A DNA stretch of 45,679 nt from Akkermansiaceae bacterium (lineage in GTDB: Bacteria; Verrucomicrobiota; Verrucomicrobiia; Verrucomicrobiales; Akkermansiaceae). Numbering within the stretch: position 1 is the first letter of the stretch; each line of letters begins with the position of its first letter. The notes below the pieces were generated by a model. That model saw only the letters and a list, made by a program, of their open reading frames with translations. It ran no database searches and was not told where the DNA came from. Where the stretch lies: the NCBI GenBank assembly GCA_023301765.1, contig JALZUC010000051.1, positions 29,315 to 74,993 of the forward strand, in the 5' to 3' direction. A program made the position numbers and the translations under genes. Below are positions 27,513-35,264 of this stretch, one piece after another.

Positions 27513-28577
27513 TTACTGCATAGTGATGTAATCAACAAGCCAGTCACCCACCTCCGAAGTCTTACGTGCTTGTCCCTCTGCGATGTCCTCGGTGCAGTAT
27601 TCCTCAGCAAGTGAGGCGTCTACAGCTTCGCGGATGAGTTTCCCTTCCTCCATGAGGTCAAAAGCATACTCGAACATCATGGCCGCTGAGAGCACGGTGG
27701 CTAGTGGGTTAGCAATATCTTTTCCTGCGGCCTGAGGGTAAGAGCCGTGAATAGGCTCAAAGACACTGGTGTGAAGGCCGATAGATGCAGATGGTAGCAT
27801 ACCCATAGAGCCAGTAATAACTGATGCTTCATCAGTGAGGATGTCACCAAACATGTTTTCTGTAACCATCACATCAAAGCTCTTAGGCCACTGAATGATG
27901 CGCATAGCAGCATTATCAACCAACATAAACTCAGTCTCCACCTCTGGATACTGAGGTGCCATCTCCTGGCCGATTTCACGCCAGAGACGTGAGCTTTCAA
28001 GTACGTTAGCCTTATCTACAATAGTAAGCTTTTTGTTACGCTTCATCGCATACTCATAACCAAGCTTAATGATGCGCTCTACTTCTTCACGTGTGTAAAT
28101 ACAGGTATCAAATGCGGTATTCCCACCATCCTTACGGCCACGCTCGCCGAAGTAAATCCCCCCAGTAAGCTCACGTATACACATGAAGTCAGCACCATCT
28201 ACAAGATCTGTGCGGAGTGGTGATTTATGGATGAGGGATGGAAAGCTAACAACTGGACGAAGGTTTGCATAGAGCCCTAGTTTCTGGCGCATACCTAACA
28301 GACCTTGCTCAGGGCGCACCGTTGCCTTTGGGTTATTATCATACTTAGGATCACCAATAGCCCCGTAAAGCACAGCATCTGATTTCATACAAAGCTCATG
28401 TGTGGCCTCTGGGTAAGGGTCTCCTACTTCATCGATAGCACAGGCACCGGTGATACCGTGTTCGTAGTTAAGCTCATGGCCGAATTTTTCACAAACGGCT
28501 TTAGTGACCTTAAGAGCTTGGTCGATAACTTCTGGGCCGATTCCGTCGCCGGCTAGAACTGCGATGTTTAATTTCAT
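27513..28577 (-). CDS. leuB: 3-isopropylmalate dehydrogenase
   Basis: LeuB oxidatively decarboxylates 3-isopropylmalate with NAD in leucine synthesis. The start [24 protein letters not shown] is standard. Substrate-binding residues appear in [21 protein letters not shown], with [13 protein letters not shown], the active-site lysine in [19 protein letters not shown], and the metal/NAD segment DAAAMRII-like [71 protein letters not shown] is the classical NAD-binding loop. Length 354 is normal. It is the last gene of the leu operon, 22 bp after the preceding CDS, and ends 24 bp from the bidirectional terminator. Confidence 0.96.
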   Translation of the reverse strand: MKLNIAVLAGDGIGPEVIDQALKVTKAVCEKFGHELNYEHGITGACAIDEVGDPYPEATHELCMKSDAVLYGAIGDPKYDNNPKATVRPEQGLLGMRQKLGLYANLRPVVSFPSLIHKSPLRTDLVDGADFMCIRELTGGIYFGERGRKDGGNTAFDTCIYTREEVERIIKLGYEYAMKRNKKLTIVDKANVLESSRLWREIGQEMAPQYPEVETEFMLVDNAAMRIIQWPKSFDVMVTENMFGDILTDEASVITGSMGMLPSASIGLHTSVFEPIHGSYPQAAGKDIANPLATVLSAAMMFEYAFDLMEEGKLIREAVDASLAEEYCTEDIAEGQARKTSEVGDWLVDYITMQ

Positions 28578-28599
28578 ATGAGTATGATTAATCTATTGG

Positions 28600-30114
28600 T
28601 TAAAATTCTTCGATGATATTGAGCATTTTAATAGTGGCTTGAATCGCCGCCTCTGTCTGGTCCGCATCTAGACCTCTGGTCTTAAACTTTTTACCATCTA
28701 AGTCCCAGAGAATAGTCGTTTCCACCAGTGCGTCTGTATGGCCGCCAGGAGGAATGGTCACAGAATAGTCCCTCAAGACTGGGTGCTGTTTATCCAGACG
28801 TTTATAGATTTTCCAAAGTGCTCTAACAAAGGCGTTATATTGACCATCGCCCACACTGGTCTCTTGGTAAAGTTCTCCCTTAATTCTGAGGCGAACTGTG
28901 GCGCATGGGTTAAGCCCTTGTGTCAGGGATAAAGAGTAATTGACTACTTCGATATCATTACCTGATTTGGCTGTACCTAACACATCTGCAATAATAAATG
29001 GCAGGTCCTCCTTGGTGACACGTTCCTTTTTATCCCCGAGCTCGATGATTCTATTCGTTACACGTTTGAGATCTTCAGACTCTAGGCTCATTCCTATTTC
29101 TTCGAGATTCTTCTGAATGTTTGCCTTACCGGAAGTTTTACCAAGAGCGTATTCGCGGGTGCGGCCAAAGCGCTCAGGCAGTAGACCGTTGTAGTAGAGA
29201 TTATCTTTAGAGTCGCCGTCCGCATGGATACCCGCGGTCTGGGTGAAGACAAATTCACCGATCACTGGTTTGTTTGCCGGGATTCTAACACCTGAGTAGG
29301 TTTCTACTATCCTGCTGACCTTATTGATAAATGTTTCTTCAATATTCGTCGTCTGTTTTAACTGATCATGTACCACCCCTATTACACTAGAGAGAGGCAC
29401 GTTACCCGCTCTTTCACCCATACCATTCACCGTGGCATGTAGCCCATGGACTTTCGCTTTAACTGCACTGAAAACATTAGCTGCTGCTAAATCATAGTCA
29501 TTGTGCGCGTGGAAATCAAACCACTGATCTGGGTAACGCTCAATCATCTGCGTGCAGAAATCAAGTGTCTGATCTGGATTCAAAATTCCCAGAGTGTCTG
29601 GAAGCATAAAGCGCTTGATGGATGTATCCTTGAGCCCATCAACCATAAAAAAGACGTAGTCAGGTGAGCTAATCATCCCGTTAGACCAATCTTCAAGGTA
29701 GATATTTACATCCACATTCTGAGAGTCCGCGTAAGCGATAAGTTCTTTAATATCAGCTAAATGCTCTTCGGGTGTCTTGCGGAGCTGAAGCTCTACGTGG
29801 CGTTGAGAGCCCTTTGCAAGAAGGTTGATCACACGGCCTCCAGCACTTGTAATCCAATCTACAGACACCTTACCATCTACAAAACCAAGAACCTCAACCT
29901 TATCGATCACACCCTGCTCTTGCGCCCACGTGGCAATAGCTTTAACCCCCTCAAATTCACCTTCTGAGACTCTGGCAGAAGCAATCTCTATGCGGTCTAC
30001 TTTTACTTTCTCCAGCAGGATCTTTGCCAAACTTAGTTTCTCATGCGCTGAAAACGAAACTCCTGAAGTTTGTTCACCATCCCTGAGGGTGGTGTCCATG
30101 ATTTCTATGTGCAT
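28600..30114 (-). CDS. 2-isopropylmalate synthase/homocitrate synthase family enzyme (LeuA2-like)
   Basis: The enzyme belongs to the HMGL-like acyl-CoA condensing family: DTTLRDGEQTSGVSF at the start, HAHNDYDLAAAN and NGMGERAGNVPLSSV for metal and substrate binding, then EYALGKTSGKANIQKN. The last 110 residues form a LeuA dimerisation/feedback domain (NYSLSLTQGLNPCATVRLRI, VSVGDGQYNAFVRALW-like, ending MLNIIEEF). It strongly resembles, from memory, the second LeuA paralogue of Bacteroidetes, found between leuC and leuB. Since it is the only synthase in the operon here, it may be the isopropylmalate synthase or instead a citramalate synthase feeding isoleucine. Length 504. Spacing to neighbours is 25 and 22 bp. 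Confidence 0.85.
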   Translation of the reverse strand: MHIEIMDTTLRDGEQTSGVSFSAHEKLSLAKILLEKVKVDRIEIASARVSEGEFEGVKAIATWAQEQGVIDKVEVLGFVDGKVSVDWITSAGGRVINLLAKGSQRHVELQLRKTPEEHLADIKELIAYADSQNVDVNIYLEDWSNGMISSPDYVFFMVDGLKDTSIKRFMLPDTLGILNPDQTLDFCTQMIERYPDQWFDFHAHNDYDLAAANVFSAVKAKVHGLHATVNGMGERAGNVPLSSVIGVVHDQLKQTTNIEETFINKVSRIVETYSGVRIPANKPVIGEFVFTQTAGIHADGDSKDNLYYNGLLPERFGRTREYALGKTSGKANIQKNLEEIGMSLESEDLKRVTNRIIELGDKKERVTKEDLPFIIADVLGTAKSGNDIEVVNYSLSLTQGLNPCATVRLRIKGELYQETSVGDGQYNAFVRALWKIYKRLDKQHPVLRDYSVTIPPGGHTDALVETTILWDLDGKKFKTRGLDADQTEAAIQATIKMLNIIEEF

Positions 30115-30139
30115 GAGATTATATAGTTAGGGGTATTTC

Positions 30140-30736
30140 TTAGTAGAAGCTGGTCTTCTCCCACTCTTCGATTTTGTCCTTATTACTAAGGAGGTAATCG
30201 ATGTCATCGTAGCCATTGAGCATACAGTTTTTCTTATACCCATTGATCTCAAATTTTTCAGAATCCTCAGTGGTATCAAGGGTGATGCTCTGCTCAGGTA
30301 GATCCACGGTGATAGTAGTCTTTGGGTCTGCTTCGATTGCTTTGAAAATCTTAGCAAGAAACTCTTCTGATACCTGCACTGGAAGCACTCCATTATTAAG
30401 TGAATTCCCTTTAAAGATGTCAGCAAAGAAGCTGGAAACAACCACGCGAATACCGTAGCCAGCGATAGCCCATGCAGCATGCTCACGGCTGGAGCCACTG
30501 CCGAAGTTCTTGCCTCCTACAAGAATCTGCCCACTGTAGGTAGGATCATTCAGCACGAAGTTAGACTTCGGCTGGTCTTGTTCATCGTAGCGCCAGTCAC
30601 GGAAGAGATTATCACCAAAGCCCTCTTTAGTAGTGGCCTTAAGGAAGCGTGCTGGGATGATCTGGTCTGTGTCCACATTTTCGATTGGTAGTGGAATACA
30701 AGTGGAAGTAACGGTGGAGAATTTTTCAATAGCCAT
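30140..30736 (-). CDS. leuD: 3-isopropylmalate dehydratase small subunit
   Basis: LeuD is the swivelling small subunit that, with LeuC, isomerises 2- to 3-isopropylmalate. Conserved segments are [83 protein letters not shown], the typical serine loop and substrate region. The C-terminus has [29 protein letters not shown]. Length 198 is normal for the bacterial type. It lies 42 bp after leuC and 25 bp before the synthase gene on the same strand, so it is the second gene of the operon. Confidence 0.96.
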   Translation of the reverse strand: MAIEKFSTVTSTCIPLPIENVDTDQIIPARFLKATTKEGFGDNLFRDWRYDEQDQPKSNFVLNDPTYSGQILVGGKNFGSGSSREHAAWAIAGYGIRVVVSSFFADIFKGNSLNNGVLPVQVSEEFLAKIFKAIEADPKTTITVDLPEQSITLDTTEDSEKFEINGYKKNCMLNGYDDIDYLLSNKDKIEEWEKTSFY

Positions 30737-30778
30737 GTTTTGGATGGTGTTAGTTGTGATTATTAACTTGTTAGTTGA

Positions 30779-32200
30779 CTAGACGAGTGCTGGCTCTGCT
30801 GACTCCATCATGGTGCGTGGGTCTGTGACTTCACCAGTAATGGCGGCTGCACCTGCGGTGAGAACGCTGGCAAGCAGAGTTCTAGCTCCTGGGCCTTGGC
30901 GGCCTTCAAAGTTACGGTTAGATGTGGAAACACTGTATTTTCCAGCAGGAATCTTATCATCATTCATCGCAAGACAGGCTGAACAACCTGGCTGACGCAT
31001 GACAAATCCAGCTTCAGTAAGAATCTCAATGAGGCCTTCTTCACGAGCTTGCTTCTCCACCTGACGGCTTCCTGGGACGATCCATGCGGTAACATGTTCC
31101 GCCTTTTTCTTACCCTTAATAAAGCTGCAGAATGTACGAAGGTCTTCGATACGACCATTGGTGCATGAGCCTACAAATACAAAATCAATTTTCTTCCCAA
31201 CCATCTGATCACCGGGTTGGAAACCCATGTAGTCCATGGACTTCTTAAAGGTGGCTTGGCCAGCTTCATCAATATCACTGAGTGAGGGGATAGAGCCTGT
31301 GATACCCACACCCATACCAGGATTGGTACCATAAGTAATCATTGGCTCGATATCGGCTGCATCAAAGTTAAACACCTTATCGAATTCAGCATCTTCATCG
31401 GTCTTTAGGGTATCCCAGTAGGCGAGCGCCTTATCCCAGTCTTCTCCCTTAGGGGCAAACTCACGGCCTTCAATGTAATCGAACGTAGTCTGATCCGGAG
31501 CGATCAACCCGCCACGTGCCCCCATCTCAATACTCATATTACACAGCGTCATGCGCGCTTCCATGGAAAGTGAAGTAATGGCAGATCCGGCAAATTCAAC
31601 AAAGTGCCCAGTACCTCCACCTGTAGAAAGTTGAGAAATTATATAGAGAATAACATCCTTAGATGCAACGGCATCACCAAGCTCACCATCGATATTAATA
31701 AGCATCGTCTTAGGGCGTGGCTGAAGGATACACTGACTCGCAAGAACCATCTCCACCTCACTAGTACCAATACCAAATGCGATGGTGCCAAATGCTCCAT
31801 GAGTGGATGTGTGACTATCACCACAGACGATGGTCATTCCAGGCAGCGTGTAACCATTTTCTGGCCCCACAACGTGGACGATACCATTTTTCTTATTACC
31901 AAGACCGTATAGCGTAATACCGAATTCTTCACAATTTTTAGTCAAGGTCTCCACCTGAAACTTGGAAATAGGATCCGAGATCGGCTGGTTTTGATTCCAC
32001 GTTGGGATATTGTGGTCCGGAGTAGCAGTAGTCTTGCTAGGGCGCATAACACCTAGACCACGCTCCCTGATACCATTAAATGCCTGAGGAGAAGTCACTT
32101 CGTGCGCAAACTGACGGTCAATGTAGAGCTGCGTGGGGCCGTCAGTAACCTCTGTCACTGCGTGTGCATCCCAGATCTTGTCGAATAGAGTTTTAGCCAT
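30779..32200 (-). CDS. leuC: 3-isopropylmalate dehydratase large subunit
   Basis: LeuC is the 4Fe-4S aconitase-type large subunit. It begins [41 protein letters not shown]. The cluster cysteines are in [14 protein letters not shown] and in [16 protein letters not shown]. Other aconitase-type motifs are [34 protein letters not shown] and [10 protein letters not shown]. Length 473 is normal. It is the first gene of the leucine operon. The 226-bp divergent region to the PLD-like gene should contain the promoter; I see no T-box or clear leucine leader peptide there. Confidence 0.96.
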   Translation of the reverse strand: MAKTLFDKIWDAHAVTEVTDGPTQLYIDRQFAHEVTSPQAFNGIRERGLGVMRPSKTTATPDHNIPTWNQNQPISDPISKFQVETLTKNCEEFGITLYGLGNKKNGIVHVVGPENGYTLPGMTIVCGDSHTSTHGAFGTIAFGIGTSEVEMVLASQCILQPRPKTMLINIDGELGDAVASKDVILYIISQLSTGGGTGHFVEFAGSAITSLSMEARMTLCNMSIEMGARGGLIAPDQTTFDYIEGREFAPKGEDWDKALAYWDTLKTDEDAEFDKVFNFDAADIEPMITYGTNPGMGVGITGSIPSLSDIDEAGQATFKKSMDYMGFQPGDQMVGKKIDFVFVGSCTNGRIEDLRTFCSFIKGKKKAEHVTAWIVPGSRQVEKQAREEGLIEILTEAGFVMRQPGCSACLAMNDDKIPAGKYSVSTSNRNFEGRQGPGARTLLASVLTAGAAAITGEVTDPRTMMESAEPALV

Positions 32201-32426
32201 AATATTTCAAAAAAGTAATTCTGCTGCGCCCAAAAGGCTAGCGGATGCTTACATAATGGTAGATTGGTGCTGTGTGCGATAATAAAGTTTGAAAAACCGT
32301 GACTGTTTTTATCAATTAATCTGGAGCTAGCCAGTAGCCTCACCAAATCACTCACTCTAGTATTAACTCTATTTACCCATTGGTACCACCAGCCGAACGC
32401 CCTACACTAAAGCTAGTGAGAACGTT

Positions 32427-32948
32427 ATGACCGAACTTGTCCTAAATGAAAAAATTCACCAGCGTGTGATTGCTGAAATGATCCCTCAGGCCCAGAAATT
32501 TGTCTGGATCATCACCGCTGACCTCAAGGACATGCACGTGGCTAAGGGGAAAAAATTTGTACCGTTTCTGGAAATCATATCAGACCTTGTGCAGCAAGGA
32601 ATCGCCGTGCGCCTCTTTCACGCCAAGGAGCCTGGCCCTCGTTTCCGCAAGGACTTTGATCGTTACCCAGCGCTAATGGAAAGCGATCTCTTTGAGCGCA
32701 TCCTCTGCCCACGCATTCACACCAAGGCCATTATCATAGATAGTCGCAGCGCATTTATCGGGTCTCCAAACCTTACAGGTGCCGGCATGGGAGCCAAGAA
32801 TCCTAATAAAAGAAACTTCGAAGCTGGATTCATCACCAATGAAGCAGAACATCTAGCCCCGCTATTAGAATGGGTAGACACCCTTTATCTGGGTGATCTC
32901 TGCCAGAGCTGCCAGCGGCGTGCCTACTGCCCAGACCCCATCGCGTAG
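32427..32948 (+). CDS. Phospholipase-D-like protein with one HKD motif
   Basis: A 173-residue cytoplasmic protein with one phospholipase D superfamily motif: HTKAIIIDSRSAFIGSPNLTGAGMG fits HxKx4Dx6GSxN with intact His, Lys, Asp. Single-HKD proteins of this size usually dimerise to form the active site; Nuc-like nucleases and phosphatidyltransferase-like enzymes are known. The N-terminal part has the expected alpha/beta pattern (QAQKFVWIITADLKD, then LVQQGIAVRLFHAKEPGPR). The C-terminus carries three cysteines in LCQSCQRRAYC that could bind a metal. There is no signal peptide. The substrate (nucleic acid or lipid) cannot be decided. Confidence 0.82.
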   Translation: MTELVLNEKIHQRVIAEMIPQAQKFVWIITADLKDMHVAKGKKFVPFLEIISDLVQQGIAVRLFHAKEPGPRFRKDFDRYPALMESDLFERILCPRIHTKAIIIDSRSAFIGSPNLTGAGMGAKNPNKRNFEAGFITNEAEHLAPLLEWVDTLYLGDLCQSCQRRAYCPDPIA

Positions 32949-32972
32949 TATAATCCCTCTAGTAGCCTCTGT

Positions 32973-32989
32973 TATAATAACTTATTATA
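32973..32989. promoter_or_regulatory. 17-bp AT-rich palindrome
   Basis: TATAATAA (32973-32980), one C, then TTATTATA (32982-32989) form perfect 8-bp arms. A second copy of the half-site, GTATAAT (32948-32954), overlaps the end of the PLD-like gene. It lies about 135 bp before the M50B-like start and could be an operator for it. Confidence 0.4.
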
Positions 32990-33052
32990 CCCACATCTAC
33001 GCACCACAATGTTGAAACCTTTTCAAAATTCTGAATTGCGTTAAATACTTAT

Positions 33053-33066
33053 TTAAGTAAACTTAA
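33053..33066. promoter_or_regulatory. TTAAGT-AA-ACTTAA dyad before the M50B-like gene
   Basis: Perfect 6-bp arms with a 2-bp centre, about 58-71 bp before the M50B-like ATG. A further ACTT and an AAGTAACTT flank it. It may be a regulator site in the promoter. Confidence 0.35.
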
Positions 33067-33123
33067 GTAACTTCCTCGCCACACTCACAGTGGCGATAAC
33101 CATTTCCCCTGAAACTCCTAGAC

Positions 33124-34041
33124 ATGAGGTCGAATCGAAGATCCACCCCAAAGTCATTAACCCGCAGAAATCGGAGCACCCGCGTGCGTAACAATAAGCG
33201 CAGCGGCCGGCCGTCTCTTCGCGAAGCTTTTCATAGCGCGAATCAACGTGCTAAACAAAGAGCCAATCGTAGACTAGGGAAGCGCGAAGGCCTCACCTCT
33301 GTCAGAGCCGCTATCGCAGATCCCGGTGATGACGGCATGATCCAGCTAACTATGCCACAGAGAATGTGGCGCTGGCTTCTCGCCCTAGCTCTCATCCCCC
33401 TCTGCGCTGTCACCACCATAGCACTATTTAACGTCAATGATGCAGGCCAGGTAGGCTCCAATTTCTGGGCAGATCTTCTCCGCACTCGCCACTTCCTCTT
33501 CTTTTCCGTAGGAATGATACTTATGGCAGGATGGTTTTTCACCGGCTTACTGGAGCGCCTATTTCTCTATTTCTATGTGCTCGGTCATGAGCTCACACAC
33601 GCCTTCTTTGTCTACGCATGTGGTGGACGTGTATCAAGCATCAGTGTCAGTGCTGATGGAGGATACATCATGACTAATAAAAGTAATATCCTCATTTCTC
33701 TCTCTCCATACTTTATCCCCTTCTGGTCGGTAATTATTTTAGCCGTTTCCAGCCTTATAGGATTATTCACAAATATCCCCTACCAGAGTGAAGCACTCTA
33801 CCTCCTCATCGGTGGTAGCTGGTCATTCCACCTACTCTGGACACTTTGGATGATCCCCCGCGACCAACCTGACCTACAGGAAAATGGCGTCATTTTCTCA
33901 CTCGTAGTCATCTATCTGGCTAATGTAATAGTTCTCTCAGTATTACTCTGTCTAGCACCCGGACACCTTACGTGGCATCACTGGGTTAACCAGTTTCTCG
34001 ATGCCTGGCATTTCATACAGGCATTTATTACCCGATTATAA
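33124..34041 (+). CDS. M50B-like membrane metalloprotease with Arg-rich N-terminus
   Basis: Residues 1-54 contain 20 Arg/Lys and are predicted disordered; about six membrane segments follow from residue 83. The zinc motif HELTH (155-159) sits in the membrane segment YVLGHELTHAFFVYACGGRV, followed by SSISVSADGGYI. This arrangement, HExxH then GGRV and a short beta hairpin, is that of M50B-like (site-2-like) proteases that cleave membrane proteins. I could not place a clear third ligand or NxxP motif, so activity is uncertain. A later internal ATG (codon 72 or 77) could give a form without the basic tail. It is not obviously in an operon. Confidence 0.7.
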   Translation: MRSNRRSTPKSLTRRNRSTRVRNNKRSGRPSLREAFHSANQRAKQRANRRLGKREGLTSVRAAIADPGDDGMIQLTMPQRMWRWLLALALIPLCAVTTIALFNVNDAGQVGSNFWADLLRTRHFLFFSVGMILMAGWFFTGLLERLFLYFYVLGHELTHAFFVYACGGRVSSISVSADGGYIMTNKSNILISLSPYFIPFWSVIILAVSSLIGLFTNIPYQSEALYLLIGGSWSFHLLWTLWMIPRDQPDLQENGVIFSLVVIYLANVIVLSVLLCLAPGHLTWHHWVNQFLDAWHFIQAFITRL

Positions 34042-34073
34042 CTTTCAAATAAAACTGACACCGCTCTCATTTT

Positions 34074-34598
34074 TTAGAGCTGCAGCTCGCCATTATCATC
34101 ATCCTCAGGAACAGGTGGGATAAGATCTTCACGCATCAGCAACCTCTCTACAGAAAGGTCATCTAGTAAATCTTCAGGAGTCTGCTGCACCACTGCCGCA
34201 TAAGGTGTAATCCGGTCCACCTCCGCAATAGCAGCATGGACCATAGATGAGATAATATCTGGGTCAAACTTATCACGCTCAAAGAGATTAGTAATACGAA
34301 ACATCAGCTGAGCACGATCAAGATCATACTCCAGACTCCCAAGTGTGATTTTTTTATTAGCCCGTGCCAGTAACTCTAAAAGCACCAGTTCATTTTCCGA
34401 CTCCAGCTCCATGGGAGCCTCACCCACTACAGAAAGCGCATTTAACTGAGGAAATGCCTGTGCATGCAGATGTATATGAGTGTGATAAGCCTCAAAGGCA
34501 GTTCGGATAACATCCTTCCCCTCGAGGTGTTCGAATTGCCAGCTTTGCTTACCAAAGGCATCCATGACGGACTGAATCTGAATCGATGTAGGGCGCAT
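34074..34598 (-). CDS. YbjN-domain-like protein
   Basis: A 174-residue soluble acidic protein. The pattern of a mixed alpha/beta fold, with LVLLELLARANKKITLGSLEYDLDRAQLMFRITNLFERDKFDPDIISSMVHAAIAEVDRI, resembles the YbjN family, whose members have a type III-secretion-chaperone-like fold and unknown or regulatory roles. The C-terminal tail is acidic (PPVPEDDDNGELQL). It lies 30 bp after the next gene upstream on the same strand, so the two are probably co-transcribed. Function cannot be assigned. Confidence 0.6.
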   Translation of the reverse strand: MRPTSIQIQSVMDAFGKQSWQFEHLEGKDVIRTAFEAYHTHIHLHAQAFPQLNALSVVGEAPMELESENELVLLELLARANKKITLGSLEYDLDRAQLMFRITNLFERDKFDPDIISSMVHAAIAEVDRITPYAAVVQQTPEDLLDDLSVERLLMREDLIPPVPEDDDNGELQL

Positions 34599-34628
34599 AT
34601 GGCGTTATTAGTCACTGGTCAGAAGCAA

Positions 34629-35177
34629 TTAGTCAACCTCCGCATCACGTTTTTCCATCACGCCCAAGATCGCCTCTTCAAGTAAATGGCGGCTACGTAC
34701 CGGAATAGGCCTCAGCGAGACCACTACGCCGCTCTTTTTCTCCTCAGTAAAATGTAATACCAGCCTCTTAGCTCCGTGTGTAAAATCAGCATCCGCTACC
34801 TGTGACCAATAAATCACCTGCAGGTTATCCTTTGCTTTAAAAAAAGGAAATAACTCCACCCCCAGAGGACTAAGTATGATGTATGCGTGGCGAATACAGC
34901 GTAGCCCTAGACGAAACAAGATACCACACAACATAATACCCACCACGCTCAGCCACCACCAGCCCTTCAGTGGAGGCGCTTCTATACCCCAATCTTGAGT
35001 GGATAGAATAAACACACCCATAGCCGCAGCAAATACCACTACTGCACAGGCAAAAAACATCTGCCCCTGTGCTGCCCTCGTAAAACGTAGCTCCTTCTCT
35101 GGTTCAGCAATAGACTTCGGCCCGCGCGGCAGCACGGCGGACTTTACCTTATCACCCAATTTATCCTCAATATTCAT
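34629..35177 (-). CDS. Two-TM hypothetical protein with PH-like domain
   Basis: Not named. It has an N-terminal cytoplasmic segment rich in Lys/Glu, membrane segments at about 40-59 and 73-93, then a beta-rich domain of about 80 residues (ILSPLGVELFPFFKAKDNLQVIYWSQVADADFT, KRLVLHFTEEKKSGVVVSL), a layout seen in bacterial PH-like or DUF304-type membrane proteins. The first gene of a two-gene unit with the YbjN-like gene; divergent from uvrB with only 87 bp between starts. Confidence 0.6.
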   Translation of the reverse strand: MNIEDKLGDKVKSAVLPRGPKSIAEPEKELRFTRAAQGQMFFACAVVVFAAAMGVFILSTQDWGIEAPPLKGWWWLSVVGIMLCGILFRLGLRCIRHAYIILSPLGVELFPFFKAKDNLQVIYWSQVADADFTHGAKRLVLHFTEEKKSGVVVSLRPIPVRSRHLLEEAILGVMEKRDAEVD

Positions 35178-35264
35178 TAACTCTGTCTATTTGTGTCCCC
35201 ATCTCCGTATTTGTTCAATACCCATTCCTATGTTAATTCATCTGCAGTCAGCTCAGACGTAACT

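Noticed and set aside
32155-32355. A 66-codon frame on the - strand overlapping the leuC start, considered as a leucine leader peptide
   Set aside because: The leucine codons are scattered, the frame runs 46 nt into leuC and no attenuator stem-loop with a T run is visible.
34063-34080. GCTCT/AGAGC inverted repeat after the M50B-like gene as a terminator
   Set aside because: The T run lies in the loop and not after the stem.
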